This document shows, one piece after another, positions 32,233 through 41,740 of a stretch of 64,000 nucleotides of DNA. The stretch is taken from contig NZ_JAPENL010000002.1 in assembly GCF_026342015.1 (NCBI RefSeq), positions 2,547,001 through 2,611,000 of the forward strand, in the 5' to 3' direction. The position numbers and the translations under genes were made by a program. Source of the stretch: Micromonospora lupini (lineage in GTDB: Bacteria > Actinomycetota > Actinomycetes > Mycobacteriales > Micromonosporaceae). The notes below the pieces were generated by a model, which was not told where the DNA came from, did not search any database, and worked only from the letters and a program-made list of their open reading frames with translations. How positions within the stretch are numbered: position 1 is the first letter of the stretch; each line of letters begins with the position of its first letter.

Positions 32233-32601
32233 TCAGGACGCCGCGCGCAGCCGCTCGTCGAGGGCGTCGAGGTCGGGCACGAACCAGACGTGCCCGCCCC
32301 GGTTCGACTCGTGCACCAGAGCGCGCAGCGCCGAGCTCTGGGCGAGCTGCGTCGAGATGTCACCGACCACGGCGAGCCGCATCCGGTAGTTGACGAACTT
32401 CTGCATCACGTCGCCGGCGAAGCGGGTGCCCAGCGAGAAGAAGCGCTCGTCGAAGCGGCTGGCCGGCACGGCCACCACCTGGGCGCCGAGGAAGGCCGCG
32501 CCGATGAGGTCCAGCGCGTCCTGCTCGGTGGCGACAGGCGGGCCGGCCGGATCGCACACAAGCACCGGCACTCCGGCGCGCTCCTGCATCTCGTCAGGCA
32601 T
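32233..32601 (-). CDS. DUF4180 protein
   Basis: A 122-residue small soluble protein. The block TEQDALDLIGAAFLGAQVVAVPASRFDERFF, then AGDVMQKFVNYRMRLAVVGDIS, matches the DUF4180 family, of unknown function but often paired with an HTH regulator. Its start overlaps the end of the HTH gene by eight bases, so the two are co-translated. Confidence 0.85.
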   Translation of the reverse strand: MPDEMQERAGVPVLVCDPAGPPVATEQDALDLIGAAFLGAQVVAVPASRFDERFFSLGTRFAGDVMQKFVNYRMRLAVVGDISTQLAQSSALRALVHESNRGGHVWFVPDLDALDERLRAAS

Positions 32602-33076
32602 CGTTGACCTCCCGGTCGAGCAGGCCGTTGTCGGCGGCGGGAACGGCGTCGAGCAGGCCGTTGTCGGCGTTGAGGACGGCGTCGAGCAGGTGCAGCACCT
32701 CGGCGGTGCCTGCGGGATCGCCGAGGATGATGATCTTCATGCGGCGCCGCTCCTCGTCGTGCACGGTCTGCACCCGCAGCGGGTGGTCGGGGTCGTGCCC
32801 GGTGTTGACGGCGGCCAGCACGAGCGTGCCGAGCCGGTCGGCGGCGGCCCGGTCGACGCCGTCGATCTGCACGATGCTCGACACCTCGGCGTGCCCGGCC
32901 ACGCTGGTGGTGGGCGGCCGTCCGGTGAGCGCGTCGAGAGCGCTGGCGGCGATCCGGTACTGCTTGCCGATCCGTACGGCGCGCAGCCGGCCGGAGCGGA
33001 TGTAGCCGCGCACAGTCCGTACGTGCAGGCCGAGCCGGTCGGCAACCTGTTCCACCGAGTACATGTCTTCCGTCAT
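32594..33076 (-). CDS. Excisionase-type HTH DNA-binding protein
   Basis: A 160-residue protein. The N-terminal 50 residues are a MerR/excisionase-type winged helix (YSVEQVADRLGLHVRTVRGY, then RAVRIGKQYRI). The remainder is an unidentified domain. Near the C-terminus an 11-residue unit repeats (LLDAVLNADNG then LLDAVPAADNG, encoded by a 33-bp direct repeat at 32615-32636 and 32648-32669). It probably controls itself and the DUF4180 gene through a palindrome just upstream of its start. Confidence 0.82.
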   Translation of the reverse strand: MTEDMYSVEQVADRLGLHVRTVRGYIRSGRLRAVRIGKQYRIAASALDALTGRPPTTSVAGHAEVSSIVQIDGVDRAAADRLGTLVLAAVNTGHDPDHPLRVQTVHDEERRRMKIIILGDPAGTAEVLHLLDAVLNADNGLLDAVPAADNGLLDREVNDA

Positions 33077-33118
33077 CGTTCCCCATCATATTCGAATAGG
33101 GAATGTTAGGGAACGATG
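33074..33118. promoter_or_regulatory. Nested palindrome at the HTH gene start
   Basis: catcgttccc (33074-33083) and its exact complement at 33109-33118 frame the palindrome tattcgaata (33089-33098). It covers the start region of the HTH gene and is a likely autoregulatory operator. A run of nine G (33120-33128) follows directly. Confidence 0.55.
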
Positions 33119-33194
33119 AGGGGGGGGGTGATTCGTCGGCGGCATCAGCTCCAAAGGGAGTCAGCGCCAGTGATGACCGGGCGATCAGCCGTGG

Positions 33195-34979
33195 TCAGGT
33201 CGCCGCGGACCGGAGGGTGTCCGCAACCGGGCGGCGAGCCGCGGCGGCAGCGGGTACGGCGGTGACCAGGGCGACCGCGAGCAGGACTCCGAACGCCGCG
33301 GTGAGCGTCCAGGCGGCGGGTGGGTACTGCTCGCCGTCGAAGAACAGGTACAGGCCGATGCCGAAGGGGATCCCGGCGGCGACGCCGGGTACGGCGGGGA
33401 GAAGCTGCGCCACGGCAAGGCCCACGCCGGCCTGGGCGGGGGTCGCGCCGAGCGCGCGGGCGACCGCCAGCGGGTGCCGGGTGTCGAGGACCGCGGTCCA
33501 GGTGCTCACGATGGTGTTGAGCAGTGCGAGGAAACACGCCACTCCGGCGACGATGACCATGGCGTGGAGGGTTCGCTCGTTGCGGGGGTCGGGAAGTTCC
33601 GAGTAGCCCAGATTCAGGGGATCGTCGTCCTGCGCCAGGATCGTGAGGACGGCGGCCAGCGCGGCCGTGGTGATCAGGGTGTTCACGGTGACGAGCCGGG
33701 CGCGGTGCGGCCGGCGCGCGTTGACGCGTACACCGATCAGGAGGGCGGTGGGCAGCCGGCGCGACAGCCCGACGGCCCAGCGTCGACGGCGCGGTGGGGT
33801 GGGGGCGTCGGCCAACGCGTGGGTGGTGCTGGTGGCGGCGGCGCGGATCACCGGTCCCAGGGTCGCCGCGACGGCGATCGCGAGGGCGAACGCGGTGGCG
33901 GTGAGCACCACGCGCAGCGGCGGGTCCAGACCGGCGGAGCCGACGAATCCGGCGCTGGGGCGGAACAGCAGGGGCGCTGCCAGCCAGCCGGTTGCCAGGC
34001 CGGCTCCGGCGGCGGCCAGCGCGATCACGAGGTACTCGGCAAGGTGGACGGCGGCGATCATGGCCGGTCCCGCGCCGACGGCCTTGAGCAGTCCCACCCG
34101 GCGGCGCCGGGCGATGACACGGCCCGCGACGATACCCGCGACGCCGACCACCGCGAGGCCGGTCAGCAGCCAACTGCCGACCACCAGGGCCGTCTCGGCC
34201 TGCCCGTTCTGCCGACCACTGCTGTTGGCGATGTCCCGCGCTGAGCGGAAGCTCCAGCCGCGGAAGCGGGGATTGCTGCCCGAGGGGTCCACGGCGCGAG
34301 AGCCGGCCTCCGGGTCGGTCAGCCTGAGGTTCAGCGTGTACGACAGCGGTTGGTCCCCGGCGAGGGTGGCGATGTCCCGACCGTCGACCCAGACCAGGCC
34401 GCCCTTCTCCACCAGGTTCGAGCTCGGCAGGTGCCAGTGGACCTGCGGGTACACCGGCCTGGCGGCGGTCACCGCGAATCCGATCACGTGCAGCGGGTGA
34501 CCGCCGACGCGGACCGTGTCGCCGAGGTGCATGCCGAGGGCGTCGGCGAACGTGCGCTCGACGACCACGCCGTCGGGACGTACCCAGGTGCCGTCGGTCA
34601 CGGCCGGCCGGTTGACGGCGGCCGGCGTACCGTCGCGGCCCTCGACGATGACCCGGACGGTCGTGTCACGGGCGGTCAACGCCAGGAAGGCCAACGGATA
34701 CGGGCCACTGTGGTCGGTGACGCCGGGCAGCGTGGTCAGCGGTGCGAGCGCGTCCAGGGCCCCCGGGCCGGGGAAACCCGTCTCCACCACCAGGTCGGGG
34801 CCCGCCGTGGCGGCCCGGGTCCGCTCGTACGGGCGGGTGACGAGCTCGTTGAGGGTGAGGCCGAGTGTCAACGTCGCGGTCGCCGCGGTGATGGCCACCA
34901 GCAGCAGTACCGTCTCGGTCCGGTTCCGAAGCAGGTCCCGCATCAGCAGCCGACACACGAGCAGCAGACGACCGGCCAC
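33195..34979 (-). CDS. FtsX-family ABC permease
   Basis: A 594-residue permease of the MacB/FtsX family with two FtsX core domains. Membrane segments include LLLVAITAATATLTLGLTL at the N-terminus, VVGSWLLTGLAVVGVAGIVAG and AVARALGATPAQAGVGLAVAQ near the C-terminus, separated by a large extracytoplasmic domain. The GTG at 34979 lies one base after the stop of the ATPase gene, so the pair is tightly coupled; the open frame farther upstream is antisense-free but inside the ATPase gene and is not used. It probably exports a peptide or antibiotic or acts on the membrane. Confidence 0.88.
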   Translation of the reverse strand: MAGRLLLVCRLLMRDLLRNRTETVLLLVAITAATATLTLGLTLNELVTRPYERTRAATAGPDLVVETGFPGPGALDALAPLTTLPGVTDHSGPYPLAFLALTARDTTVRVIVEGRDGTPAAVNRPAVTDGTWVRPDGVVVERTFADALGMHLGDTVRVGGHPLHVIGFAVTAARPVYPQVHWHLPSSNLVEKGGLVWVDGRDIATLAGDQPLSYTLNLRLTDPEAGSRAVDPSGSNPRFRGWSFRSARDIANSSGRQNGQAETALVVGSWLLTGLAVVGVAGIVAGRVIARRRRVGLLKAVGAGPAMIAAVHLAEYLVIALAAAGAGLATGWLAAPLLFRPSAGFVGSAGLDPPLRVVLTATAFALAIAVAATLGPVIRAAATSTTHALADAPTPPRRRRWAVGLSRRLPTALLIGVRVNARRPHRARLVTVNTLITTAALAAVLTILAQDDDPLNLGYSELPDPRNERTLHAMVIVAGVACFLALLNTIVSTWTAVLDTRHPLAVARALGATPAQAGVGLAVAQLLPAVPGVAAGIPFGIGLYLFFDGEQYPPAAWTLTAAFGVLLAVALVTAVPAAAAARRPVADTLRSAAT

Positions 34980-34980
34980 G

Positions 34981-35700
34981 TCAACGCGTCCCGTCGTCAA
35001 CGAAGGCGCCGGCGAGCATGCTGTCGTCGGCGAACGCCCCGTCACGCATGGAGATGACCCGGTCGGCGACCGCCGCGATGCGGGCGTCGTGCGTGACCAC
35101 GACGAGGGTCTGCCCGGCGCTGCGCAGGTCCTCGAAGAGCCGGAGCACCTCCAGGGTGGCGGCGCTGTCGAGGTTGCCGGTGGGTTCGTCGGCCAACACG
35201 ACATGCGGTTCGTTGCTCAGCGCTCGGGCGATGGCCACGCGTTGACGCTGGCCGCCGGACAGGGCCGAGGGGAGGTGCGTGGCGCGATCGGCCAGCCCGA
35301 CCTGGTCGAGCAGGTGCAGGGCACGTCGGCGGGCCCGACCGGGTGACCGACCGGCCAGCAGCGCGGCCATCTCGACGTTCTCCACGGCGGTGAGTTCGTC
35401 CAGGAGGTGGAAGGACTGGAAGACGAGGCCGATGGTGTCGCGTCGCAACCGGGCCAGCGCGCGCTCGCTCATCGTGTCGATCCGACGGTCGCCCAGCCAC
35501 ACCTCGCCGTCGGTGGGGCGCTGTAGGCCGCCGAGCAGGTGCAGCAGGGTGGACTTGCCGCACCCACTGGGACCCATGATCGCTACCGCCTGCCCGGTGG
35601 GCACGTCCAGGTCCACGTCGTCGACCGCGCGGACCAGCGCGTTGTCCCAGCCGTACCACCTGCTCAGCCCGCGTGCCCGCACGGCCATCGACTCGTTCAT
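34981..35700 (-). CDS. ABC transporter ATPase of the MacB/LolD type
   Basis: A 239-residue nucleotide-binding protein: Walker A GPSGCGKST, Q-loop VFQSFHLL, signature LSGGQRQRVAIARAL, Walker B VVLADEPTGNLDS and H-loop VVVTHD. The ATG at 35700 has the ribosome site ggaggg; a start farther up is not needed. Its start overlaps the PadR stop by four bases, so regulator, ATPase and permease form one operon. Confidence 0.93.
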   Translation of the reverse strand: MNESMAVRARGLSRWYGWDNALVRAVDDVDLDVPTGQAVAIMGPSGCGKSTLLHLLGGLQRPTDGEVWLGDRRIDTMSERALARLRRDTIGLVFQSFHLLDELTAVENVEMAALLAGRSPGRARRRALHLLDQVGLADRATHLPSALSGGQRQRVAIARALSNEPHVVLADEPTGNLDSAATLEVLRLFEDLRSAGQTLVVVTHDARIAAVADRVISMRDGAFADDSMLAGAFVDDGTR

Positions 35701-36236
35701 GCCCCCGCCCTCCGTCCCGCTCGACCGCGCTCGGTCCACAGGCGCTCGCACGCCTCCAGCCACTCCAGGTCGGCCCGCAGCCGCAACACGACGCCCTCCA
35801 CCAGCAATCCGGCGACCGGATCCACCGACCGCTCCAACGCCGCCCGTTGGGCGTCACGCAGCCTGCGCAGCACCTCGCGCCGCTGGGCGTCCACCAAGGC
35901 GACCGGATCGGCCAACCGGGCTGCCGCGGCGGCCACCAGCTTCAGGTGAAATTCCGCGAGGTCCGGTTTTGGCCAGCTCACCTCGGTCAGCCAGCCGGCG
36001 ACACGCTGCTGCCCGGCGGGGGTCAACGCGTAGACCCGCCGATCCGGTCGATCCGGTAGGCCGTCGGCCCGCTCGGAGGTCACCAGGCCGGCCTTCGCCA
36101 ACCGGGCCAGGGTCACGTAGACCTGCCCCGCGTTCATCGCCGCGCCGAGGGGACCGAGCGCACCGCGCATCCGGCTGCGCAGCTCGTACCCGTGCGCCGG
36201 CTCCTTGGCCAGCATGGCCAGCACCACGTCCTGCAC
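35697..36236 (-). CDS. PadR-family regulator
   Basis: A 179-residue regulator: winged-helix N-terminus MLAKEPAHGYELRSRM, VYVTLARLAKAGLVTSE, then RRVYALTPAGQQRVAGWL, followed by a coiled C-terminal dimer region (LVDAQRREVLRRLRDAQ). PadR proteins repress export genes and are released by drugs or phenolics. It leads the operon with the ABC pair, so it likely controls that exporter. The start is a GTG at 36236. Confidence 0.9.
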   Translation of the reverse strand: MQDVVLAMLAKEPAHGYELRSRMRGALGPLGAAMNAGQVYVTLARLAKAGLVTSERADGLPDRPDRRVYALTPAGQQRVAGWLTEVSWPKPDLAEFHLKLVAAAAARLADPVALVDAQRREVLRRLRDAQRAALERSVDPVAGLLVEGVVLRLRADLEWLEACERLWTERGRAGRRAGA

Positions 36237-36252
36237 TCCGGCACGCCCCTCG

Positions 36253-36270
36253 AATAGATCGCTAATAGAT
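36253..36270. promoter_or_regulatory. Direct repeats upstream of the PadR gene
   Basis: aatagat occurs at 36253-36259 and 36264-36270, 11 bases apart, just upstream of the PadR start. This AT-rich spacing fits an autoregulatory site in the shared promoter region with the STAND ATPase gene. Confidence 0.4.
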
Positions 36271-36339
36271 AACCGCTAGCCATGGCACTGTCAAATCTCG
36301 ACGCTCGGCGTCGCACGGTTCCAGTACGGTCTGGGAACC

Positions 36340-39300
36340 ATGGACGCGCGGGTGGGCGACGCCATCATCGGGCGGGATCATCCCGCGGGTCTGCTGCGCG
36401 CCGAGCTGGACCGGGCCGCCACCAGCCACGGCGGTCTCGTCCTGGTCACCGGCGAGCCGGGCATCGGCAAGACCACCCTCGTCACCACCGTCGCGCGGGA
36501 GGCCCGCCGGCGCGGAGCGCTCGTGCTCGGCGCGGCCTGCTGGGATTCCGACAGCGCCCCCGGCTACTGGCCGTGGGTGCAGGTGCTGCGCGCCCTACGG
36601 CGCTCCGCCGACGACTGGGCGCTCGCCCGGCCGGACGCCGAGCCGGCCCTCGCCGCCCTGCTCGGCGAGAGCAGCACCGGCGACGTGCCCAACCTCGCCG
36701 CCGCCTGGCCCGCCCGGGCCGACGCAAGGGACGCCGCCACCTGGCCCGGCCGCGACGACGGTCGGGACCTCGCCGACCAGGAGGCGTTCGCCCTGTACGA
36801 CGCGGTGACCGCCGCCCTGGTCGCCGTCTCCCAGCACCGGCCGGTGGTGGTCGTCCTCGACGACCTGCACTGGGCCGACCCGGCCTCGCTGCGGCTGCTG
36901 GCGTTCGCCGCCCAGCACACCTGGTTCGAGCGGCTGCTGCTGATCGGCACGTACCGCGACGCCGAGGTCGAGGCGAGCGAGCACCCGTTGCGCCCGCTGC
37001 TGATGCCGCTTGTCGCCAAGGCCACCACGATCACCCTCACCGGCCTCGCCCGCGACGAGGTGGCCGCGTTGATGGCGCGTACCGCCGGGCGGGAGCCCGA
37101 CGCCGACCTGGCCGACGAGGTGCACAGGCGTACCGGCGGAAACCCGTTCTTCGTCGAACAGACCGCCCGGCTGTGGCATGCCGACGGCACGACCGGCACC
37201 ATCCCGCCCGGCGTACGGGAGGCGGTGCGCCAGCGGCTCGACCAGTTGCCCGCGGCGGTGGTCGAGGCGCTCACCGTCGCCGCCGTGCTGGGCCGCGAGT
37301 TCCACCGGGAGGTCCTGGCCGCCGGCGTGGCGGCTCCGCCGGCGCAGCTCGACCGCCTGCTCGACCAGGCGGTGACCGCCCGGCTGGTGGTCGCCCGGAG
37401 CGGCGGCCGGTTCGCCTTCGCCCACGACCTGGTCCGGGAGACCCTCTACGACGGGCTCACCGCCGACGACCGGCAGGCTCGCCACGCCGCGGTGGTCCGT
37501 GCGGTGGACCCGCCGACGGCGCTGACCCACCGCCTGATCCCGGCCGACCTGGCCCGCCACGCCTACCTGGCCGGCCCCGCGCTCGACCGGGCCCGCGTCG
37601 TCGAGCTGCTTGTCGCCGCCGGGCGGGACGCGTTCGCCCGGCTCGCCGCGGACGAGGCCGGGGTGCACTTCCGTCGAGCGTTGGAGGTCGTCGAGGACCG
37701 GGCGCAGCGGGTCCGGCTGCTCGTCGACTTCGGCGAGGTGCAATATCACCACACCGGTCGGGACGAGGCCGTACGCCTGCTCGCCGAGGCCGCGACGCTG
37801 GCCCGCACACTCGACGACCCGGTGCTGCTGGCCCGGGTCGCGCTCACCGTGCACCGCTCCCGCCAGGCGGCCACCACCCGCTCGGTCGACAGCGCGGACC
37901 TGGTGCGGGAGGCGTACCAGCGGTTGATCGGCGAGCCGTCCGCCACCGCCTCGGTCGGCACGCTGGTGGCGGATCTGATCACCGCGACGGAGACCATCGC
38001 CCGTCGGGGTCACGACGACGAGGCGCTCACCTTCAGCCTGTGGGCCCGCCACGACACCACCTGGGGACTGGGCACCGCGGCGGCGAGAGCCGCGCTCACC
38101 GCCGAGATCCGGGACGTGGCCCGCCGCTCGGGCGACCGGGAGACCGAGCTGTGGGCCACCTCGCTGCGCTGGGTGGCGTTGCTGGAACTGGGCGACCCGC
38201 GCTTCGTCGAGGAGTTCACCGCCTTCGTCACAGTGGGTCGGCAGGGTGACCTGGCCCGTCCCCGGATGGCGGCGGCCGTGGACGGCGGGATCATCGCCGC
38301 GTTCCGGGGTGACTTCGCCGAGGCTGACGAGCGGTTCACAGTCATCACGGACCTGTCCGACCCGGGGCATGCCGAGTTCGCCTTCATGGGCCATCACCTG
38401 CGCTGGGCCCGGCTGCTGTTACAGGGGCGGTTCGACGAGATCGACGCGCTGCTGCGCGAGTGGGCGCCGACCGACTACCCCTACCGGGAGTTGCTGTCGG
38501 CGATCACGGCGGCCGAGCGTGGTGACGACGAGACGGCGGTGCGGCTGACCGCCGCCATCGAGGCCGCCGACATCCACTACCCACGCCCGGTGTCACCGCT
38601 GTGGCTGCGCCTGCGCGCGCAGGCCGCCGCCGCTTCTCGCGACCCGCGACGCTGCGCCGACGTGCGGGCCGCGCTGACCCCGTACCGGGGGCAGTGGACG
38701 GTGGGGCTCTTCGGCTGTGACATCAGTGGACCCGTCGACCACTGGCTCGCCGTGGTGGACGCCGCAGAGGGCCGCTGGGACGACGCGATCGCCGGATTCA
38801 CGGCGGCCCGCGAGGCCGCCGGCCGGATGGGCTCCCGGCCCTGGTCGCTCATCGCCGCCGTCGGGCTGGTGGACGCCCTGGCGGGCCGCGACCACCCGGG
38901 CGACGCCGCGACGCTTGCCGAGCTGCGCGCCACCACCGCCGGCGGCGCCACAGCCCTCGGCATGCGACAGGTGCTCCTCAGGCTCGCCGGCCCGGAAACG
39001 GCCCGCGCCGGGCCGGGCCACGCCACCGCCCGTGCCGAAGACGCCGGACCAGGCCGAGTCGCACTCCCGCGCCAGGCCGCCGAGGCAGGCTGGGTCGCCG
39101 TTCCGGGCCGGGCCGCCGGGCCCGACCAGGGCGCCCTTCCGGGCGGGGCCGCCGAGGCAGGCCAGGCCGTCGGGCGGCGCCGGGTGAGGCCGCCCGACCC
39201 GCCGGTCGAGGGGTACGCCTTTCGGCGCGACGGCCCGGTCTGGCAGCTCGCGTACGCCGGGGATGTGGCGCACCTGCCCGACGCCAAGGGCCTGCACGAC

Positions 39301-39756
39301 CTGCACCTGCTGCTGAGCCGGCCGGGCAGCGACGTGCCGGCGGTGGAGATGCTCGACCCGGCGGCCGGGCCGGAGCTGGTGGCCGCCCGCCGAATGGGGG
39401 CCGATCCGGTCCTCGACGACGAGGCGAAGGCCCGCTTCCGGCGGCACCTGACACGCCTCGACGACGAGATCGACCGGGCCGCCGCACGCGGCGACGAGCG
39501 CAGGGCGGTCGCCCTGGACGCCGAGCGCGGCGCGCTGCTCGACGAGCTGCGCGCCGCGGCGGGGCTGGCCGGCCGGAGCCGCCGCCTGGGCGACGAGGTC
39601 GAGCGGGCCCGCAAGACGGTGACCGCCCGCATCCGCGACACGCTCCGCAAGCTCGACGACCGACACCCTGCGCTGGCAGGCCACCTGCGCGACTCCGTCT
39701 CCACCGGCACCACCTGCCGCTACCTACCCCCCGACCGGCTGCCCTGGCGGCTCTGA
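36340..39756 (+). CDS. Large STAND-like AAA ATPase
   Basis: A 1138-residue protein. The N-terminal AAA domain has Walker A GEPGIGKTT (near 37-45) and Walker B VVVVLDDLHWADP. A long helical region follows (about 450-880) with TPR-like character. A low-complexity Ala/Gly stretch (about 885-945) leads to a C-terminal region ending LGDEVERARKTVTARIRDTL and TGTTCRYLPPDRLPWRL, a module seen at the end of many actinobacterial signalling ATPases. No LuxR-type HTH is present, unlike the MalT/LAL regulators, so it is probably not itself a DNA-binding activator. It is divergent from the PadR operon. Confidence 0.82.
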   Translation: MDARVGDAIIGRDHPAGLLRAELDRAATSHGGLVLVTGEPGIGKTTLVTTVAREARRRGALVLGAACWDSDSAPGYWPWVQVLRALRRSADDWALARPDAEPALAALLGESSTGDVPNLAAAWPARADARDAATWPGRDDGRDLADQEAFALYDAVTAALVAVSQHRPVVVVLDDLHWADPASLRLLAFAAQHTWFERLLLIGTYRDAEVEASEHPLRPLLMPLVAKATTITLTGLARDEVAALMARTAGREPDADLADEVHRRTGGNPFFVEQTARLWHADGTTGTIPPGVREAVRQRLDQLPAAVVEALTVAAVLGREFHREVLAAGVAAPPAQLDRLLDQAVTARLVVARSGGRFAFAHDLVRETLYDGLTADDRQARHAAVVRAVDPPTALTHRLIPADLARHAYLAGPALDRARVVELLVAAGRDAFARLAADEAGVHFRRALEVVEDRAQRVRLLVDFGEVQYHHTGRDEAVRLLAEAATLARTLDDPVLLARVALTVHRSRQAATTRSVDSADLVREAYQRLIGEPSATASVGTLVADLITATETIARRGHDDEALTFSLWARHDTTWGLGTAAARAALTAEIRDVARRSGDRETELWATSLRWVALLELGDPRFVEEFTAFVTVGRQGDLARPRMAAAVDGGIIAAFRGDFAEADERFTVITDLSDPGHAEFAFMGHHLRWARLLLQGRFDEIDALLREWAPTDYPYRELLSAITAAERGDDETAVRLTAAIEAADIHYPRPVSPLWLRLRAQAAAASRDPRRCADVRAALTPYRGQWTVGLFGCDISGPVDHWLAVVDAAEGRWDDAIAGFTAAREAAGRMGSRPWSLIAAVGLVDALAGRDHPGDAATLAELRATTAGGATALGMRQVLLRLAGPETARAGPGHATARAEDAGPGRVALPRQAAEAGWVAVPGRAAGPDQGALPGGAAEAGQAVGRRRVRPPDPPVEGYAFRRDGPVWQLAYAGDVAHLPDAKGLHDLHLLLSRPGSDVPAVEMLDPAAGPELVAARRMGADPVLDDEAKARFRRHLTRLDDEIDRAAARGDERRAVALDAERGALLDELRAAAGLAGRSRRLGDEVERARKTVTARIRDTLRKLDDRHPALAGHLRDSVSTGTTCRYLPPDRLPWRL

Positions 39757-39774
39757 GCCGATCCGAGGGCGCGG

Positions 39775-40629
39775 TCAGCGGCGGTTGTACTTGTACATGG
39801 TCAACGTGCCGAAGACGAGCACGAAGCCGACGCTCCACGCCAGCAGCCACATCGTGGCGGACGGGTCCGACTCGCCGGACATCACCGCGCGCACCGACGC
39901 CACGAGCTGCGTCACCGGGTTGACCTTCACGAACGCCTGGAGCCAGCCGGGCATGGTGCTCGGCTCGACGAAGACGTTGCTGAGGAACGTCAGCGGGAAC
40001 AGCACCATCATGCTGACCCCCATCACCGACTTCTCGCTGCGCAGGATCAGCCCGAAGAACGTCCACACCCACGAGAACGCGAACGAGAAGACCACAAGCA
40101 GTCCGATCCCGGCGGCCACCCCGGCGACGCCGCCGGCGGGTCGGAAGCCGAGCGCCAACCCGACGCCGAGGATGACGAGGGCCGCGAGGATGTAGCGCAG
40201 CACGTCGCCGAAGATCATGCCGACCAGCGCGGCCGGCCGCCAGACGGGCAGCGTCCGGAAGCGGTCGAAGATGCCCTTCTCGATGTCGGTGTTGAGACCG
40301 ATGCCGGTGTACATGGTGATCATCACGACGCTTGTCACCATGATCCCGGGCAGGAAGAACTGCAGGTAGTCGCGCGGGCTGTCGGCGAGGGCGCCACCGA
40401 ACAGGTACGTGAACATCAGCACCATGATGATCGGGAACGCGGTCACGTCGAAGAGCTGCTCCGGCACGTGCTTGATCTTCAGCAGGGCCCGCCAGCCGAA
40501 GGTGAGCGACGCCCCCAGCGCGCTGGGTCGGGGCGGTCGCGCGCCCGGCGCGAGGACTGTCGCCAGCGCCTCGGCGGACGGTACGTAGACCGAGGGCGCC
40601 CGTTCGGTAGTGGTGGTGGTGTCGCTCAT
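39775..40629 (-). CDS. ABC-2 type permease, DrrB-like
   Basis: A 284-residue membrane protein with six segments: LFDVTAFPIIMVLMFTYLFGG, FLPGIMVTSVVMITMYTGI, AALVILGVGLALGF, GLLVVFSFAFSWVWTFFGLI, GVSMMVLFPLTFLSNVFVEP and LLAWSVGFVLVFGTLTMY. The motifs match the DrrB subfamily of daunorubicin-type exporters. Its start overlaps the stop codon of the ATPase gene by four bases. The substrate is unknown. Confidence 0.92.
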   Translation of the reverse strand: MSDTTTTTERAPSVYVPSAEALATVLAPGARPPRPSALGASLTFGWRALLKIKHVPEQLFDVTAFPIIMVLMFTYLFGGALADSPRDYLQFFLPGIMVTSVVMITMYTGIGLNTDIEKGIFDRFRTLPVWRPAALVGMIFGDVLRYILAALVILGVGLALGFRPAGGVAGVAAGIGLLVVFSFAFSWVWTFFGLILRSEKSVMGVSMMVLFPLTFLSNVFVEPSTMPGWLQAFVKVNPVTQLVASVRAVMSGESDPSATMWLLAWSVGFVLVFGTLTMYKYNRR

Positions 40630-41639
40630 CGGGCTGCCTCCAGCTCGTCGTCACGCTCGTCGGCCGACACGGCCGGATGGTCGGTCAGGGCCAGGAAGAC
40701 CTCGTCCAGGCTCGGCTGGCCGAGGGAGAAGTCGTCGACGACGATCCCGGCGCGGGCCAGGTCACCGAGCGCGCGGGCGGCCTGCGCGCTGGCGTCGAGG
40801 TCGCTGCCGGCCTCCCCGACCCGGGCGGTCAACGCGACCGGATCCGCGGCGAGCTGCACCGGCACGTTGAGCGCCTCCCGGAGCACCAGTTCGGCCTGCG
40901 GCCGCTGACCGGGATCCCGCAGTCGCAGGTGGACGGTGCCGGAGCCGACCGACGACTTCAGCTCGCCCGGGGTGCCCTCGGCGATCACCCGGCCCTGGTC
41001 GACGACAGCGATCCGCCCGGCGAGCTGGTCGGCCTCGTCGAGGTACTGGGTGGTCAGCAACACTGTCGTCCCGTGCGACACCACGGCCCGGACGATCTCC
41101 CACACCTGGTTGCGGCTGCGCGGGTCGAGACCCGTCGTCGGCTCGTCGAGGAAGAGCAGGTCAGGCGTGTTGACGATGCTCGCGGCGATGTCGATGCGCC
41201 GCCGCATCCCACCCGAGTACTTCTTCACCTGGCGGTCGCTCGCGTCGGTCAGCCCGAACGCGGCGAGCAGCGCCGCCGCGCGTTCCCGGGCGGCCGGCTT
41301 GCGCAGGCCGAGCAGGCGGGCGAGGAGCACCAGGTTCTCCGTACCCGTCAGATCCTCGTCGACGGAGGCGTACTGGCCGGTGAGGCTGACCCGGCTGCGG
41401 ACCTTGTCGGCCTCGGTGACCACGTCGTGCCCGAACACCCGCGCGGTGCCGCCGTCGGGGCGCAGCAGCGTCGCCAGCACCCGGACCGCGGTGGTCTTGC
41501 CAGCCCCGTTCGGGCCGAGCAGGCCGTAGACAGTCCCGGCGGGCACCCGCAGGTCCATGCCGGCCAGAGCCCGGGTCTCCCCGAACGAGCGGGTGAGCCC
41601 CTCGGCCTCGATGGCCAGTCCGGTGGAACGTCTGTTCAT
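40626..41639 (-). CDS. ABC ATPase, DrrA-like
   Basis: A 337-residue ATPase: Walker A GPNGAGKTT, the DrrA-type Q-loop SLTGQYASVDEDLTG, signature YSGGMRRRIDIAASI, Walker B LLFLDEPTTGLDPRSR and H-loop TTQYLDEAD. A C-terminal regulatory extension (about 235-337) matches DrrA. Together with the permease it makes a two-gene antibiotic-type exporter. A 21-base palindrome upstream (41741-41761) may control it or the divergent acetyltransferase. Confidence 0.93.
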   Translation of the reverse strand: MNRRSTGLAIEAEGLTRSFGETRALAGMDLRVPAGTVYGLLGPNGAGKTTAVRVLATLLRPDGGTARVFGHDVVTEADKVRSRVSLTGQYASVDEDLTGTENLVLLARLLGLRKPAARERAAALLAAFGLTDASDRQVKKYSGGMRRRIDIAASIVNTPDLLFLDEPTTGLDPRSRNQVWEIVRAVVSHGTTVLLTTQYLDEADQLAGRIAVVDQGRVIAEGTPGELKSSVGSGTVHLRLRDPGQRPQAELVLREALNVPVQLAADPVALTARVGEAGSDLDASAQAARALGDLARAGIVVDDFSLGQPSLDEVFLALTDHPAVSADERDDELEAAR

Positions 41640-41740
41640 TATTCGTACCTCTCGTCCGACGTGTGCACAGACGCGCAGCGTCGTGGTTGGTCAGCTCAAC
41701 GACGCCGCCCACCACAAGGCGCGAGGTGACTGCCGACCAT

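Noticed and set aside
36340..39756. LuxR-type (LAL/MalT) transcription activator
   Set aside because: The ATPase and helical regions fit, but the C-terminus lacks a LuxR helix-turn-helix.
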